Under the pieces are notes generated by a model. It was not told where the DNA came from, ran no database searches, and saw nothing but the letters and a program-made list of their open reading frames with translations. Shown here piece by piece: positions 46,984 through 56,112 of a DNA stretch of 64,000 nucleotides. A program made the position numbers and the translations under genes. This DNA is from a virus, in the IMG/VR virus record IMGVR_UViG_3300020473_000011, positions 124,001-188,000 of that record. One strand, given 5' to 3'. Each line of letters opens with the position of its first letter. Positions within the stretch are counted from its first letter, which is position 1.

Positions 46984-48150
46984 TTAAGCTGTCACAATTT
47001 CTAGTTCGTCATTTGCAGCAAGGTCTACTAGTACTTCAATCGTGGTTTCATCGACGATGTTATACTCGTTCTTACGCAGAAGCTGACGATTAAGGTACAC
47101 AGTCACAAAGTTAGGTTTAATAACCACAGGCTCAGGTAGGCCACCCTCTCCATCGAAGGTGAAGGTGTGCATCGTATCAGAAGCTGAACTCACGTATTTT
47201 ACGTTTGAGTGCTTCATGATCATTTCTGACGCAATTTGTGCAACGAAGTCAAATTCACCCGTTTCACCGTTTTTCTTCTTAACGATAGTAGCGTCGCCAC
47301 TGGTATCGAACCAAATATCGTTCGTCCCTGCTGATTCTACGTCAGGCTCGATGTCGCCACCATACACGATGGTTTGTGTCATGGTTTCACCCGTAGCAGA
47401 CTTACCGCTTCGAAGGTTGGCCACCTCTACCTCAGTAAAGGTTTGCGCTGGGTGAGCTTCTAATGTTTCGATGTCTGGTGCGTCAACAATGTCTGACCAT
47501 TGGACAGTCGTTAGCTTTGACTCTAGGTCGGCTAGGCGTTGCGCTGTGATCTCAGGGTCAACGTTATTCTCTAGCATGTATTCAAGAATACCGATGCGGT
47601 CGCTGTTCTCTTGGATCCACGTACTTAGATTCGTACCGCCAACCGTCACACCTGATGCGTCAAGTATCACGTGGTCACTTGCTACATTTAAGTGTTGATT
47701 AAGCGTCAGCTTCTCTGCATAACCATCCGTCGTTTCAAGGCGTGGTACCCACAAATCTGAGTGAGCAAATACAACAACCTTACCCTTCATCGCTGTACCG
47801 AGTGTTAGCTCGAAGTGGTCATCGTCTACAAAGTTAGCATTGGCCTGCATTAGGCGACCGTTTTGGTCGTATACAAAGTAGATTAAGTCAGTCGTACCGT
47901 AGTTATGCGATACATTCCACACTTGTGCCGCAATCGCTTGATAGTGGACATGTGATGATTTTCTGTTCGTTAGTGGGAACCACGTCTCAACTCCACCAAG
48001 CGACGCGTAGATGTACAAAATACCATCTACCAATGCAAACTGTCCCGCAGACGGTGTAAGCGGGAACTCAGTCATATCGTCGAAACTTAGTGATGCGTTG
48101 CCGTGCATTCGCAGGTGCGTGCGTACAAGCAATTCTTGCGGTGCTGCCAT
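46984..48150 (-). CDS. Tail-fibre-like structural protein, 388 aa
   Basis: Contains WNVSHNYGTTDLIYFVYDQN ... FELTLGTAMKGKVVV, a small beta module with the form W-x-H-NYG ... G-x-V-V-V that recurs at the C-termini of the 751- and 766-residue proteins. The middle is helical and the C-terminus is a beta domain (VYLNRQLLRKNEYNIVDETT). Likely part of the adsorption apparatus. Confidence 0.72.
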   Translation of the reverse strand: MAAPQELLVRTHLRMHGNASLSFDDMTEFPLTPSAGQFALVDGILYIYASLGGVETWFPLTNRKSSHVHYQAIAAQVWNVSHNYGTTDLIYFVYDQNGRLMQANANFVDDDHFELTLGTAMKGKVVVFAHSDLWVPRLETTDGYAEKLTLNQHLNVASDHVILDASGVTVGGTNLSTWIQENSDRIGILEYMLENNVDPEITAQRLADLESKLTTVQWSDIVDAPDIETLEAHPAQTFTEVEVANLRSGKSATGETMTQTIVYGGDIEPDVESAGTNDIWFDTSGDATIVKKKNGETGEFDFVAQIASEMIMKHSNVKYVSSASDTMHTFTFDGEGGLPEPVVIKPNFVTVYLNRQLLRKNEYNIVDETTIEVLVDLAANDELEIVTA

Positions 48151-48221
48151 AACATCTGTTCCTATGTTAAGTAAGTTAAAGTGTTAAGTTCTCGTGCTCA
48201 TACTCATTAATCTTTTACTAC

Positions 48222-48491
48222 CTATTCTTTGGTAGTGGCTTCGCGACTGATCAGGTCTGCGTCTACGCCTATAATCCGTTGCACTACGTCTGGGTTGTCA
48301 TAACCCAGCGATACTTCGTATAACAGACTGAGTAATTCATACTGCTGCTGTACGAAGATTATCTGTTCTTCCATAGATGGCTGCTCGTCGCCATCCTTGT
48401 TTAGGTCGCCATTGAACTGCTTTATTTGTTTTTGTAGCTGGCGTACCCAGCCTGATAGTTGAACGTCTTTGGCATTTGCTGTTATACGCAT
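48222..48491 (-). CDS. Hypothetical protein, 89 aa
   Basis: Unrecognised helical protein (WVRQLQKQIKQFNGDLNKDG), 9 bp after the upstream gene; together they look like small assembly proteins inside the fibre block. Confidence 0.65.
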   Translation of the reverse strand: MRITANAKDVQLSGWVRQLQKQIKQFNGDLNKDGDEQPSMEEQIIFVQQQYELLSLLYEVSLGYDNPDVVQRIIGVDADLISREATTKE

Positions 48492-48500
48492 GACTAGTAC

Positions 48501-48806
48501 CTACTGCTTGTTTAAAAGTTTTTGCTGACGCTCAAAGCGACGTTTGGCTTGTTTAAGCACAGGGTCTTCGGCCTGCATCTTTAGCAGCTTGGCATAGTCA
48601 ATCTTGCCCTCACCCAAGATAAGGCGCTCAAGACGCTCGTAGAAGCGTTTAAGGAAGGTGATAGCCTCAGATAAGTCTGAGGAAGATACGTTACCCGCAA
48701 TGATGGCCGCTTGTACTTCTTCTAGGGCTTCATCTAATGCGCGTAGGACATCTTCTTTTGTTCGTAAACCTGTAATTGGCTTACGGTAAAAATCGAAAGT
48801 AATCAT
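48501..48806 (-). CDS. Hypothetical helical protein, 101 aa
   Basis: Unrecognised, helical and charged (VLRALDEALEEVQAAIIAGN). The start codon lies inside a TTGTACAATG box; GAGG is 10 nt upstream. A regulatory box overlapping a start could tie its translation to box binding. Confidence 0.65.
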   Translation of the reverse strand: MITFDFYRKPITGLRTKEDVLRALDEALEEVQAAIIAGNVSSSDLSEAITFLKRFYERLERLILGEGKIDYAKLLKMQAEDPVLKQAKRRFERQQKLLNKQ

Positions 48807-48831
48807 TGTACAACTGCCTCAGTAGTCTCAT

Positions 48832-48868
48832 AAAAAGAAAGGGGCGGGCACCTTCGCACCTGCCCCTC
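48832..48868 (-). terminator. Intrinsic terminator, minus strand
   Basis: AGGGGC / GCCCCT stem with a compact loop and TTTCTTTTT on the minus strand, after the 766-residue gene. Confidence 0.75.
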
Positions 48869-48903
48869 GCTAGATAGCTTACGCTAGGCTACTAACCCAA
48901 GGC

Positions 48904-51204
48904 TTACGCCGTAGGATCAGTAAACTGACGGATAGCATCAACTGACACTTTAACGTTTGCCGCAGCTGATAACGTTACTGTGATTTCGTTGTTGCTCTCT
49001 TCCGTTACAAGCGCCAAGTCATTGTAGAACTTGCCGTCTTCACGCTGGATCCAAACTGTGATGTCCACAATCGGCGCATCTAGGTTGTGCTGGATGCTGT
49101 GCACAAGCGATTCGCCTGCTGATACATACGAGAACTTGTTCGCGTTAAGCTGTGACACAACGTTAGATGTGTCTGTCGCCGCTTTAACAAGACCTGCGTT
49201 TAGTGCCGCATCCAAGTCAACCACAGCACCAAAGATGCTTGCTGAATCCTGTAGGTACGTTGTTGCACTTGTGTCAGGCATAGCGCCTGTTACAAGTAGA
49301 CCTGCACCTGCTCGGATAGCCGTATCTTCTGACGCACGGTCTGAGATTTCTTGAGCTAGACCATCAGCTACTACTTTAAGCTGCGTATCTAAGATCATAT
49401 CAGCGTCTTTCAATGACGTTGCTGTGTTAACGTAGTTCGCTTCTGGTACAGCTACAAACGTGCCATCTTCTTCAAGACCTGCACCCGTCTGAGTTGTATT
49501 AAGCTCATTTTGAAGAGCTGTGTCAGCATCACCACGTGCTGTTACTTCGGCAGTCAGGCCATCAGCCACAGCTTTTAGCTCGGCATCTAGCTTCACGGTA
49601 GAACCATGGATAGATGTTTCAGCCGCAATGTAGTTTGCACCTGTCGCTGGAACGTAGTTACCTGCGGTATCAACACCAACACCAGCTTGCGTCAGGTCTA
49701 ACTCAGACTGTAGATTACTTGACGCGTTCAGTACTTCGTCTGCTACGCGTAGACCGTCGGCGGTCTTAACAAGCGTTGTACCATCAATCTTCACTTCAAG
49801 CTTAGAAGCAGCCGTCGTAGAAGCTGTCATACCATCTTCTGTAGTAAATAGACCCGCGCCGAAGTCAATACCGATCTCATCTTCTGGTGTCTCAACAATA
49901 CCTGCACCGAAGTTTAGGAATAGTTCGTTACCTTGTTTTGAGATACCAGCGCCTGCGATAACTTGACCTGCACCCGAGAACTGCTCGAAGTTAAGTTCTG
50001 ACACGCCGACCTCTACAAGGCCATCGGTGATCAGTACATAACCGTTGTTCTCCGTTACCGTACCTTCTTCAACAAACGTAAAGAAGCCACTAGTTACTTC
50101 AACATCTTCGTTTGCATCTTCTGAGCGCTCCCACGCGCCTTCGGCAGCAATGTAGATACCATTTTCAGCTGGGTTAGTCTGACCCATTAACAATACGCGG
50201 TCGCCTGCAACGGTCTGAACGTCATCTACGATAAGTAGGCCACTAGTCACAATGTCGATGTTGTCTAGTGCACCAACACGTACCGACTTCTTAACGTCAA
50301 GACCTGTCGCTACTGAGTCAACGTATGCCTTGTTAGTTAAGTCATCAGCTTCCTGTGGCGCATAAGAAGACTTAACGGCGTTATCACCCATGTTCAGGTT
50401 ACCCGTCATCGTATCGCCAGCTTTGTTCACGCGCTCAGCTACGGCTGCGTCATTGGCTGTCTTGTACGACGCTAGGGCATCACCAACTTTCTTTACTTCT
50501 GCATCTAGCAGCGTATCGGCAGCTTTCAAGCTGGCAGTTTCACCTGCGCTTGTGAAGTCCGCCGTTTTAAGGAAGTTTGAGGCTTCATTAGGCGCATAGG
50601 CACCTGAGGCTTCAAGACCTGCTGCGGCCTGCGTCGCATCTAGTTCGTCTTGAATACTCTGTGATGACACTGAACTTGCTTCGGCATTGGCGTCGATTTG
50701 TGCAACCATCGCGTCTAATGACGATTTTAGTGTACCTGCTGCTAAAGTGAAGAAACCTTTCTCACCTGTAGCGCCTTCGTAACCGATTGCGTTAGCGCCT
50801 TTACCAGCCGCAGTATCAGCTAAGTCGGCTGTAGCCTTCTTCTCTGCATCAATGGCTTGTACAAGTGCATCAAGTGCTACGTCAAGCGTACCAGCTGCAA
50901 CCGTAAACGAACCGTTAGCGCCTGCGGCACCGTCGTAGCCAACTTTCTTAGCACCCGAAGCATCGGCTTCTGTAGAGGCAAGCTCTACTAGGAACGCTGC
51001 GAACTCTTCGCCTGTTTGGAAAGTCAGTGTCTGCTGAGCACCACCGCTGTCTGTGACAGACATGCGATATACTTTGTCGGTACCGTTATACCAAATGCGG
51101 CCTTCATCTGGTGCAATTGGGTCGGCATTTAGGTTTTCGATAACTAGGTTTTCAAACGCGGCATTCGCTGCCAGCGTAATACCGTGATAAATTGGATATG
51201 TCAT
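48904..51204 (-). CDS. Large fibre protein with repeated modules, 766 aa
   Basis: Probable trimeric tail fibre or appendage. GDTMTGNLNMGDNAVKSS and TNKAYVDSV are hallmark fibre motifs. Repeats near residues 186, 490 and 564 share ELD-TQA-G-x-G, N-Y, and LDAELK/LDTQLKVVADGL, separated by helical linkers (VTARGDADTAL, ISDRASEDTAI). A beta insertion (VRVGALDNIDIVTSGLLIVD) lies in the middle, and the C-terminal module (SLVHSIQHNLDAPIVDITVW) is shared with two other proteins here. AAGGACC precedes the ATG at long spacing. Confidence 0.8.
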   Translation of the reverse strand: MTYPIYHGITLAANAAFENLVIENLNADPIAPDEGRIWYNGTDKVYRMSVTDSGGAQQTLTFQTGEEFAAFLVELASTEADASGAKKVGYDGAAGANGSFTVAAGTLDVALDALVQAIDAEKKATADLADTAAGKGANAIGYEGATGEKGFFTLAAGTLKSSLDAMVAQIDANAEASSVSSQSIQDELDATQAAAGLEASGAYAPNEASNFLKTADFTSAGETASLKAADTLLDAEVKKVGDALASYKTANDAAVAERVNKAGDTMTGNLNMGDNAVKSSYAPQEADDLTNKAYVDSVATGLDVKKSVRVGALDNIDIVTSGLLIVDDVQTVAGDRVLLMGQTNPAENGIYIAAEGAWERSEDANEDVEVTSGFFTFVEEGTVTENNGYVLITDGLVEVGVSELNFEQFSGAGQVIAGAGISKQGNELFLNFGAGIVETPEDEIGIDFGAGLFTTEDGMTASTTAASKLEVKIDGTTLVKTADGLRVADEVLNASSNLQSELDLTQAGVGVDTAGNYVPATGANYIAAETSIHGSTVKLDAELKAVADGLTAEVTARGDADTALQNELNTTQTGAGLEEDGTFVAVPEANYVNTATSLKDADMILDTQLKVVADGLAQEISDRASEDTAIRAGAGLLVTGAMPDTSATTYLQDSASIFGAVVDLDAALNAGLVKAATDTSNVVSQLNANKFSYVSAGESLVHSIQHNLDAPIVDITVWIQREDGKFYNDLALVTEESNNEITVTLSAAANVKVSVDAIRQFTDPTA

Positions 51205-51230
51205 ATCAAGTAGGTCCTTGCGGTGTCAAA

Positions 51231-53486
51231 TTAAATGTGAAACTCAACGTCAACCCACCCAGTCATTGCCTCGGTGAGCGTAACCACAAAACTCGTCTCA
51301 TTGACCACTTCGATTGAAGCGTACATAGGTCTACCCGAACTATTGTACAATCTTTCATTAAATGGTGCACCTATAAATTCGTGCTCCACCACCCAAACTT
51401 GCTGGGGTGTCTCAAAGTAGTAGCGTCTATAGACCGACGGTCTCGCTTCGCCAAATCGCTCAGTAAGCTGCTGGTCTACCATATCAGGTAGTGAAGCTGT
51501 CATTTGCAGATTTACGACGTTAGGTATTGTGTTATTCACTAACGCGTCAAGTTCTGGCTGTAGTGCTTCTTGCACCGTATTTTCTACTAGGCTAGGTAGC
51601 ACCGTTTCTAGCTGGTCTGCGACCTGCTGCTCGACAATTGGCGGTATAATTGCGTTAGCTGTGCTCTCGACCTCAGACCCTATCATAGGCAAGATCGTAC
51701 CGTTTAGCGCCTCAGTAATAAGAGTATCAGCCCGTGCATCAACCCGTGTCTCGATAGCCGCAGTAATAAAGCCGTCCTCTGCAAGGGCTATCTGTAAATT
51801 CGTGAATACCTGCTCTTGTACGGCCTCGGGTAGTACTGCATCAAGTACCTGTGCTATCTCACTCGGTAGTAGTGCTGGTAATTGCAGCTGTAGCTCGGCT
51901 GATACAGCCTCAGCTAGGTTCTCTAACAGTACGCCTTGCGCTAAGCTTGGAAAGGCTTCGCTGATGGTTGTCTCAACGGCCTCTTGAAGCTTACCGTTAA
52001 TGAGTTCCCATATTTCCTCGGCAGTCATGCTGCCACTTTCGAGGTCAAGCCCTGCCAGCGCTGCTGAGATAAGGCCGTTTGCCTGAGTCTCACTCAGACC
52101 CGACACGAGTCTCCAAATGTTATCCTCAGTGAGCACTGATGCTAGTTCAGTAGCGACGACCTCTGATGACTGTAGCCCTGACACTTCCTGTATAATTGGC
52201 CAGATAGTTTCCGCGTTGAGATAACCCTCGACGATGCTAGTTGCTTGATTACCCGCAGGGTCTCGCAACAGTGGCCAAAGCGTCTCCGCTGTGAGGTTAG
52301 CCTGCATTTCAGCTTGAACTGCATTTGGTACGACCGCGTCGACGTAGCCGCTCACAACCTCGTCGAGCGTTAAGTCAAGGTGTGCCTTAACCGCCGATGG
52401 AATTTGCAACGACACCTCGTCTCTTACAAAGACAGGCAGATCCGTCGCTAGCTTTTCAGCGACGGATTGGTCAATCTCGCTTTCTAAAGACGCAAGAATT
52501 GTTTCGCTGCTACTAGTGATCCCTTCCTGAATCGCATTAGGTAACTGCTCGGCAATCTTCGATTCAACAATAGGCGTCGCATACGTATTAATCGCCTCTG
52601 GCAGAATTGACTCAAGGGCTGTTTCAATAAGGCTCGGTAAACTACTGTCAATAAGTGCTACGACTTCGTCAGGCGTTAGCGACTGGTCGGCCGCAAGCGC
52701 CTCAGCTATACGTGCCTCAAACTCTGAGCGTAAGTCGTTCTGCAATGTCGTTAGTAAAGGCGTAACAATGCCTTGTGTGCGCTCATCAAAAAATGGGTAG
52801 ACGTTGCTCGTCATGTAGCCTTCGATGGCTACAGGTAAGCGTGCGTCAATAAGGCTATTGACCTGTTCTTCTGATAAGCCTGAGCCACCTTCACCGCCTG
52901 TGCCACTCCCTGTCGCAGCCGCGATACGGCGGTCTACTTCTGGGAAGATTGTACTTAGCGAATAATCATCCAAGATAGAAGGAAGCACGTCATTTAGTAC
53001 GACAGGTATTGCATCGGGAAGCTGTATGCTTATTTCGCTGGCTACGATTTCTTTTGTAGTGTTTGTTACGTAATCAACAGCAAAGTAAAGGTTTTGGTCT
53101 ACGTAGTCTTTAACGTCACCAATTGATACGGCGGTTCGTAGTTGAACTTGGTCAGGCCACGTTGCAAGGTCGTCAATATCCCATAGCGATAGAGACTCAC
53201 CTAGGTAGGGGTTATTTTCAAAGTACGTGCGCACATCACTCATAAAGGTGACAGTGCTATTGAACTCTACATTGTTTCCTTGTGCGAAGATTTGAGCGAC
53301 ATAGTCACCTACATAAGAGACGACTGTGCCCGCGTTAACCGCGCGCAAGGCTTGTTCTGATGCAGTAATGTCAACACTGTATTCAAGGATGACATTAGAA
53401 TCAAAAGTAAAGTAGTGCTCGCCGCTCCATTCATAATCGGAAAAGCTATCTACATCACTTCCTGATCCATAATCTAAACTTGCCAT
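51231..53486 (-). CDS. Fibrous protein with recurring LP-x-x-(I/V) helices, 751 aa
   Basis: The central 450 residues repeat a 20-30-residue pattern built on ILPEAI, QLPNAI, DLPVFV, QIPSAV, VVPNAV, LLPSEI and VLPEAV, separated by amphipathic helices rich in Glu/Ala. This looks like a segmented trimeric stalk. The C-terminal 80 residues form a beta module (QQVWVVEHEFIGAPFNERLY ... EAMTGWVDVEFHI) related to those of the neighbouring fibre proteins. The N-terminal part is beta-rich and may attach to the virion. Confidence 0.75.
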   Translation of the reverse strand: MASLDYGSGSDVDSFSDYEWSGEHYFTFDSNVILEYSVDITASEQALRAVNAGTVVSYVGDYVAQIFAQGNNVEFNSTVTFMSDVRTYFENNPYLGESLSLWDIDDLATWPDQVQLRTAVSIGDVKDYVDQNLYFAVDYVTNTTKEIVASEISIQLPDAIPVVLNDVLPSILDDYSLSTIFPEVDRRIAAATGSGTGGEGGSGLSEEQVNSLIDARLPVAIEGYMTSNVYPFFDERTQGIVTPLLTTLQNDLRSEFEARIAEALAADQSLTPDEVVALIDSSLPSLIETALESILPEAINTYATPIVESKIAEQLPNAIQEGITSSSETILASLESEIDQSVAEKLATDLPVFVRDEVSLQIPSAVKAHLDLTLDEVVSGYVDAVVPNAVQAEMQANLTAETLWPLLRDPAGNQATSIVEGYLNAETIWPIIQEVSGLQSSEVVATELASVLTEDNIWRLVSGLSETQANGLISAALAGLDLESGSMTAEEIWELINGKLQEAVETTISEAFPSLAQGVLLENLAEAVSAELQLQLPALLPSEIAQVLDAVLPEAVQEQVFTNLQIALAEDGFITAAIETRVDARADTLITEALNGTILPMIGSEVESTANAIIPPIVEQQVADQLETVLPSLVENTVQEALQPELDALVNNTIPNVVNLQMTASLPDMVDQQLTERFGEARPSVYRRYYFETPQQVWVVEHEFIGAPFNERLYNSSGRPMYASIEVVNETSFVVTLTEAMTGWVDVEFHI

Positions 53487-53599
53487 TCACAATCTCACAT
53501 TCTCATATTAAGCGGCCGCCGAAGCGACCGCATCACCAAAGCACTTGTTTAGTTCAGTTCTAATGTCCCTCGCATAACGCGTGCTTCACGTCCCACGGA

Positions 53600-53809
53600 T
53601 TAACCGCGTGGCGTGCTTGGGTAAAGCTTGCGAAGTTCGCAAAGCTCTAGGTCGTGGCGGTAACAACAAGAATTTGAGTAAGCTACTTCCCACTCAGTTA
53701 AGTCTTTGTCTGTTTCAAAGAAGAAACGACGGTTTTCAAATTTTTGTAGTACACAACCTTGCATTTTCATAAACGCCGCAAGGCCAAGACGATGTGTGCT
53801 GATCACCAT
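53600..53809 (-). CDS. DUF5659-like small protein, 69 aa
   Basis: ISTHRLGLAAFMKMQGCVLQ then FFFETDKDL and YSNSCCYRHDLELCELRKLY fit a DUF5659-type domain, common among phage hypothetical proteins. AGGAGCCAGTT precedes the ATG. Function unknown. Confidence 0.62.
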   Translation of the reverse strand: MVISTHRLGLAAFMKMQGCVLQKFENRRFFFETDKDLTEWEVAYSNSCCYRHDLELCELRKLYPSTPRG

Positions 53810-53917
53810 AACTGGCTCCTATCATTCAATTCGGTATAAAAGATTACGTCTCACTTTCACATTTACTACGCGCAATCATATTTGCGTGACCTTGGCGCAA
53901 TATCGCCCTCAATCTCA

Positions 53918-54550
53918 CTATTTGTACAAGATGTAGATCCCATACAAGTTTCTTTTCGTGCTGCCTGCCACTGCACCTGCATTGACAGGAAGGGTTAGTC
54001 TAAGCTGTATCTTTGAGAACCCATCGGATGCGCGTATTTCTGTGTCAGCATCAATGCTGTACCACGTATCTTCATCGTTAATGCGGACTTCGATAACCAT
54101 GTCTTCGTAGTTAGGGATGGTCGACACCCAAAAACGTCTAGGCATTCTATCTTTATAGTATCGGCTAGATACTGCTAAGCGTCGTGTGACTAGCTTTGCT
54201 AGCCCGTTGGACGTATCAAACTCTGCATTATAGGGTTCGAGTGTACAATTCTCTGAGCTTTCCATATCGATCAGTTGCAGCTCGTCAAACTTTATGAGTT
54301 CCAGTAACGGCAAACCCGACACGAGCGAAACGTAGGTCGAGTAGCTGTACACCAGATAAGGTACCAATAGTAGATCACGGTCGCGCATTGCTTTTTTCAG
54401 CAAGGCTTCGTCCACCATTGGGATCCCGTTAAAACGCAAAGTATTGTTCGCGTCGGAGTCCAGACTATCAAGCACGCGTTGGTTCGGATGACGATGGTCA
54501 CGGCTACCCGTTTTAGACGGTATAACAACGGTTTTTCTGCTTACAGTCAT
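53918..54550 (-). CDS. Hypothetical (probable baseplate/tail) protein, 210 aa
   Basis: The C-terminal part (VEVRIND-like IEVRINDEDTWYSIDADTEI, ending AGSTKRNLYGIYILYK) resembles the end of the gp53-like protein next to it (PMRRTFNGYVIVHN), so they may share a beta domain. The C-terminus ends in a common strand motif. Otherwise not recognised. Confidence 0.66.
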   Translation of the reverse strand: MTVSRKTVVIPSKTGSRDHRHPNQRVLDSLDSDANNTLRFNGIPMVDEALLKKAMRDRDLLLVPYLVYSYSTYVSLVSGLPLLELIKFDELQLIDMESSENCTLEPYNAEFDTSNGLAKLVTRRLAVSSRYYKDRMPRRFWVSTIPNYEDMVIEVRINDEDTWYSIDADTEIRASDGFSKIQLRLTLPVNAGAVAGSTKRNLYGIYILYK

Positions 54551-54718
54551 GTCTCATTACTCTCGATGTCTCAGTTCTTTTGTACAATGTCTACAGCGTT
54601 GGACTGCCCTATAACAGCGGTTAGTCCCGAACTAGTAAAAACTCTACTCGTTCTATTGTACAACGATTGCGTTAAGCTAAGCTACCGAATATCGGCCGCA
54701 AGTTGCAAAAAACGCACT

Positions 54719-55585
54719 TTAGTTATGTACAATGACATAACCATTAAATGTTCTACGCATTGGGTCGCCATTAGCAGGTGCGTAAATAAAGCGTAGAGTG
54801 ATTGTGTCGCTACCCTTCGTAAAGATCACACCACCAGTGAAGCTTTCCCACCGTGTACCACCATCGAGTGAATACTCGATGTTTAAATTGTTAGTATCAG
54901 GTAGCATCGCAATGTGCACAGAATTTGCCGTCGTACGCTCAAGCAACCTGTGCTCGATAGTCTGTAAGATTGGCGCTTCTGCGGTACCTGCTGTGAGGTC
55001 TACCCTAAACGGTGCATGTTCAAAACCTTTCGACTTTTCAACGTTGATGCCTTCTGTGGTCTGGAAATCATCAATTACGGCATAATCCAAGTTATAGCGC
55101 TGTGCTGCATACGACGCGTAAGCACGTAGTAGCATTGCATTTGTGTCCCCGTCACCACTAGGTATCGTACGTCCTAGGCTATCAGGGTCACCGATAAGCG
55201 CACGCTGATTAGGCGTATTAGCCTCAACAAGCTTATTGTTTACATGACGCTCTTGCGCGGCTAACTTACCGTACATTGTCTCTAAGCGCTGTATGTTCGG
55301 GTACTTAATCGTAGCACCCGCCACCAGTTGGCTAGGAATAACCAAGTTGTTATAGGCCATTAAGATCCACCAGTACTCGGTAGAGCCAAATAACTTATAA
55401 GCGATGACGTCAGGGCGACCTTCGTCTTCTACAACAACGTAGGTACCTGCCATCGGCATACGTGCCAACTCTGCAAGAAAGTGCGAGTCTAAGATGTCGT
55501 ACACGCCACCTTTTTCACTGTAGCGTATCAACTTCTCTGGCGCATAGCGCTTTTCGGTCTGTTTGTTTATGTCAATGTAAAACAA
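54719..55585 (-). CDS. Baseplate wedge protein, gp53-like, TTG start
   Basis: 288 aa. RPDVIAYKLFGSTEYWWILM followed by YNNLVIPSQLVAGATIKYPN is the signature of phage baseplate wedge proteins of the T4 gp53 type, a subunit holding baseplate wedges together in contractile tails. The C-terminal beta domain (LEYSLDGGTRWESFTGGVIF) is extra. TTG start 8 nt after GAGGACTAG; the first residues overlap the stop of the upstream gene by 5 bp. It argues for a myovirus-type tail. Confidence 0.85.
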   Translation of the reverse strand: MFYIDINKQTEKRYAPEKLIRYSEKGGVYDILDSHFLAELARMPMAGTYVVVEDEGRPDVIAYKLFGSTEYWWILMAYNNLVIPSQLVAGATIKYPNIQRLETMYGKLAAQERHVNNKLVEANTPNQRALIGDPDSLGRTIPSGDGDTNAMLLRAYASYAAQRYNLDYAVIDDFQTTEGINVEKSKGFEHAPFRVDLTAGTAEAPILQTIEHRLLERTTANSVHIAMLPDTNNLNIEYSLDGGTRWESFTGGVIFTKGSDTITLRFIYAPANGDPMRRTFNGYVIVHN

Positions 55586-55589
55586 ATGC

Positions 55590-56018
55590 CTAGTCCTCTA
55601 ATACTAACCATACGAGTTCGGCGCTGACCTCAATCGGCTCGTCGTACGGGTTGGCCACTTCAATGTAAAGCTTGCCACTTGGGAAGCGGTCTTTATTTGC
55701 TAGGGTAGGGTGGCGGTTGTTACCCCACACAGTCCCTAGCGTGTCAAAGACTGCCCCTTCATACGTTAAGTAATTGGGGTAAGCCAAAAACTCAAAGGGA
55801 TTCACATCTGAGAAATCACTCGTACCGAAGACCCTGATCAAACACGGTTCGCTAACAGCCAGCTTCAATAACGTGATAGACCTTCCCATCGACATGCTTA
55901 GTCGCTCGTACTGCTTAGGGTAGATAATCCCAGTAGAGAACCTGTCTTCACGTCGGTACGCTGCGCCACCGCCGCCGCTACCGCCTCGTGATATTTGAAA
56001 GTCATTTAATAACGCCAT
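55590..56018 (-). CDS. Small beta-rich virion-type protein, 142 aa
   Basis: Begins with a Gly-rich segment (SRGGSGGGGAAYRREDRFST) and continues as a beta sandwich (LKLAVSEPCLIRVFGTSDFS, then GKLYIEVANPYDEPIEVSAE). Coupled to the gp53-like gene, so probably a tail or baseplate component. Confidence 0.68.
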   Translation of the reverse strand: MALLNDFQISRGGSGGGGAAYRREDRFSTGIIYPKQYERLSMSMGRSITLLKLAVSEPCLIRVFGTSDFSDVNPFEFLAYPNYLTYEGAVFDTLGTVWGNNRHPTLANKDRFPSGKLYIEVANPYDEPIEVSAELVWLVLED

Positions 56019-56052
56019 TGGGCAATACCTGTTTTAAATGAGTTCTAAGATG

Positions 56053-56086
56053 AAAAAGGGAGGGGCAAGCAGTGCCCACCCATCCC
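56053..56086 (-). terminator. Intrinsic terminator, minus strand
   Basis: Minus strand GGGTGGGCA-CTGCT-TGCCCCTCCC followed by TTTTTC, 26 bp after the 1250-residue gene. Confidence 0.78.
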
Positions 56087-56112
56087 ATATATGTTCAGCG
56101 TGGGATGGCGTA

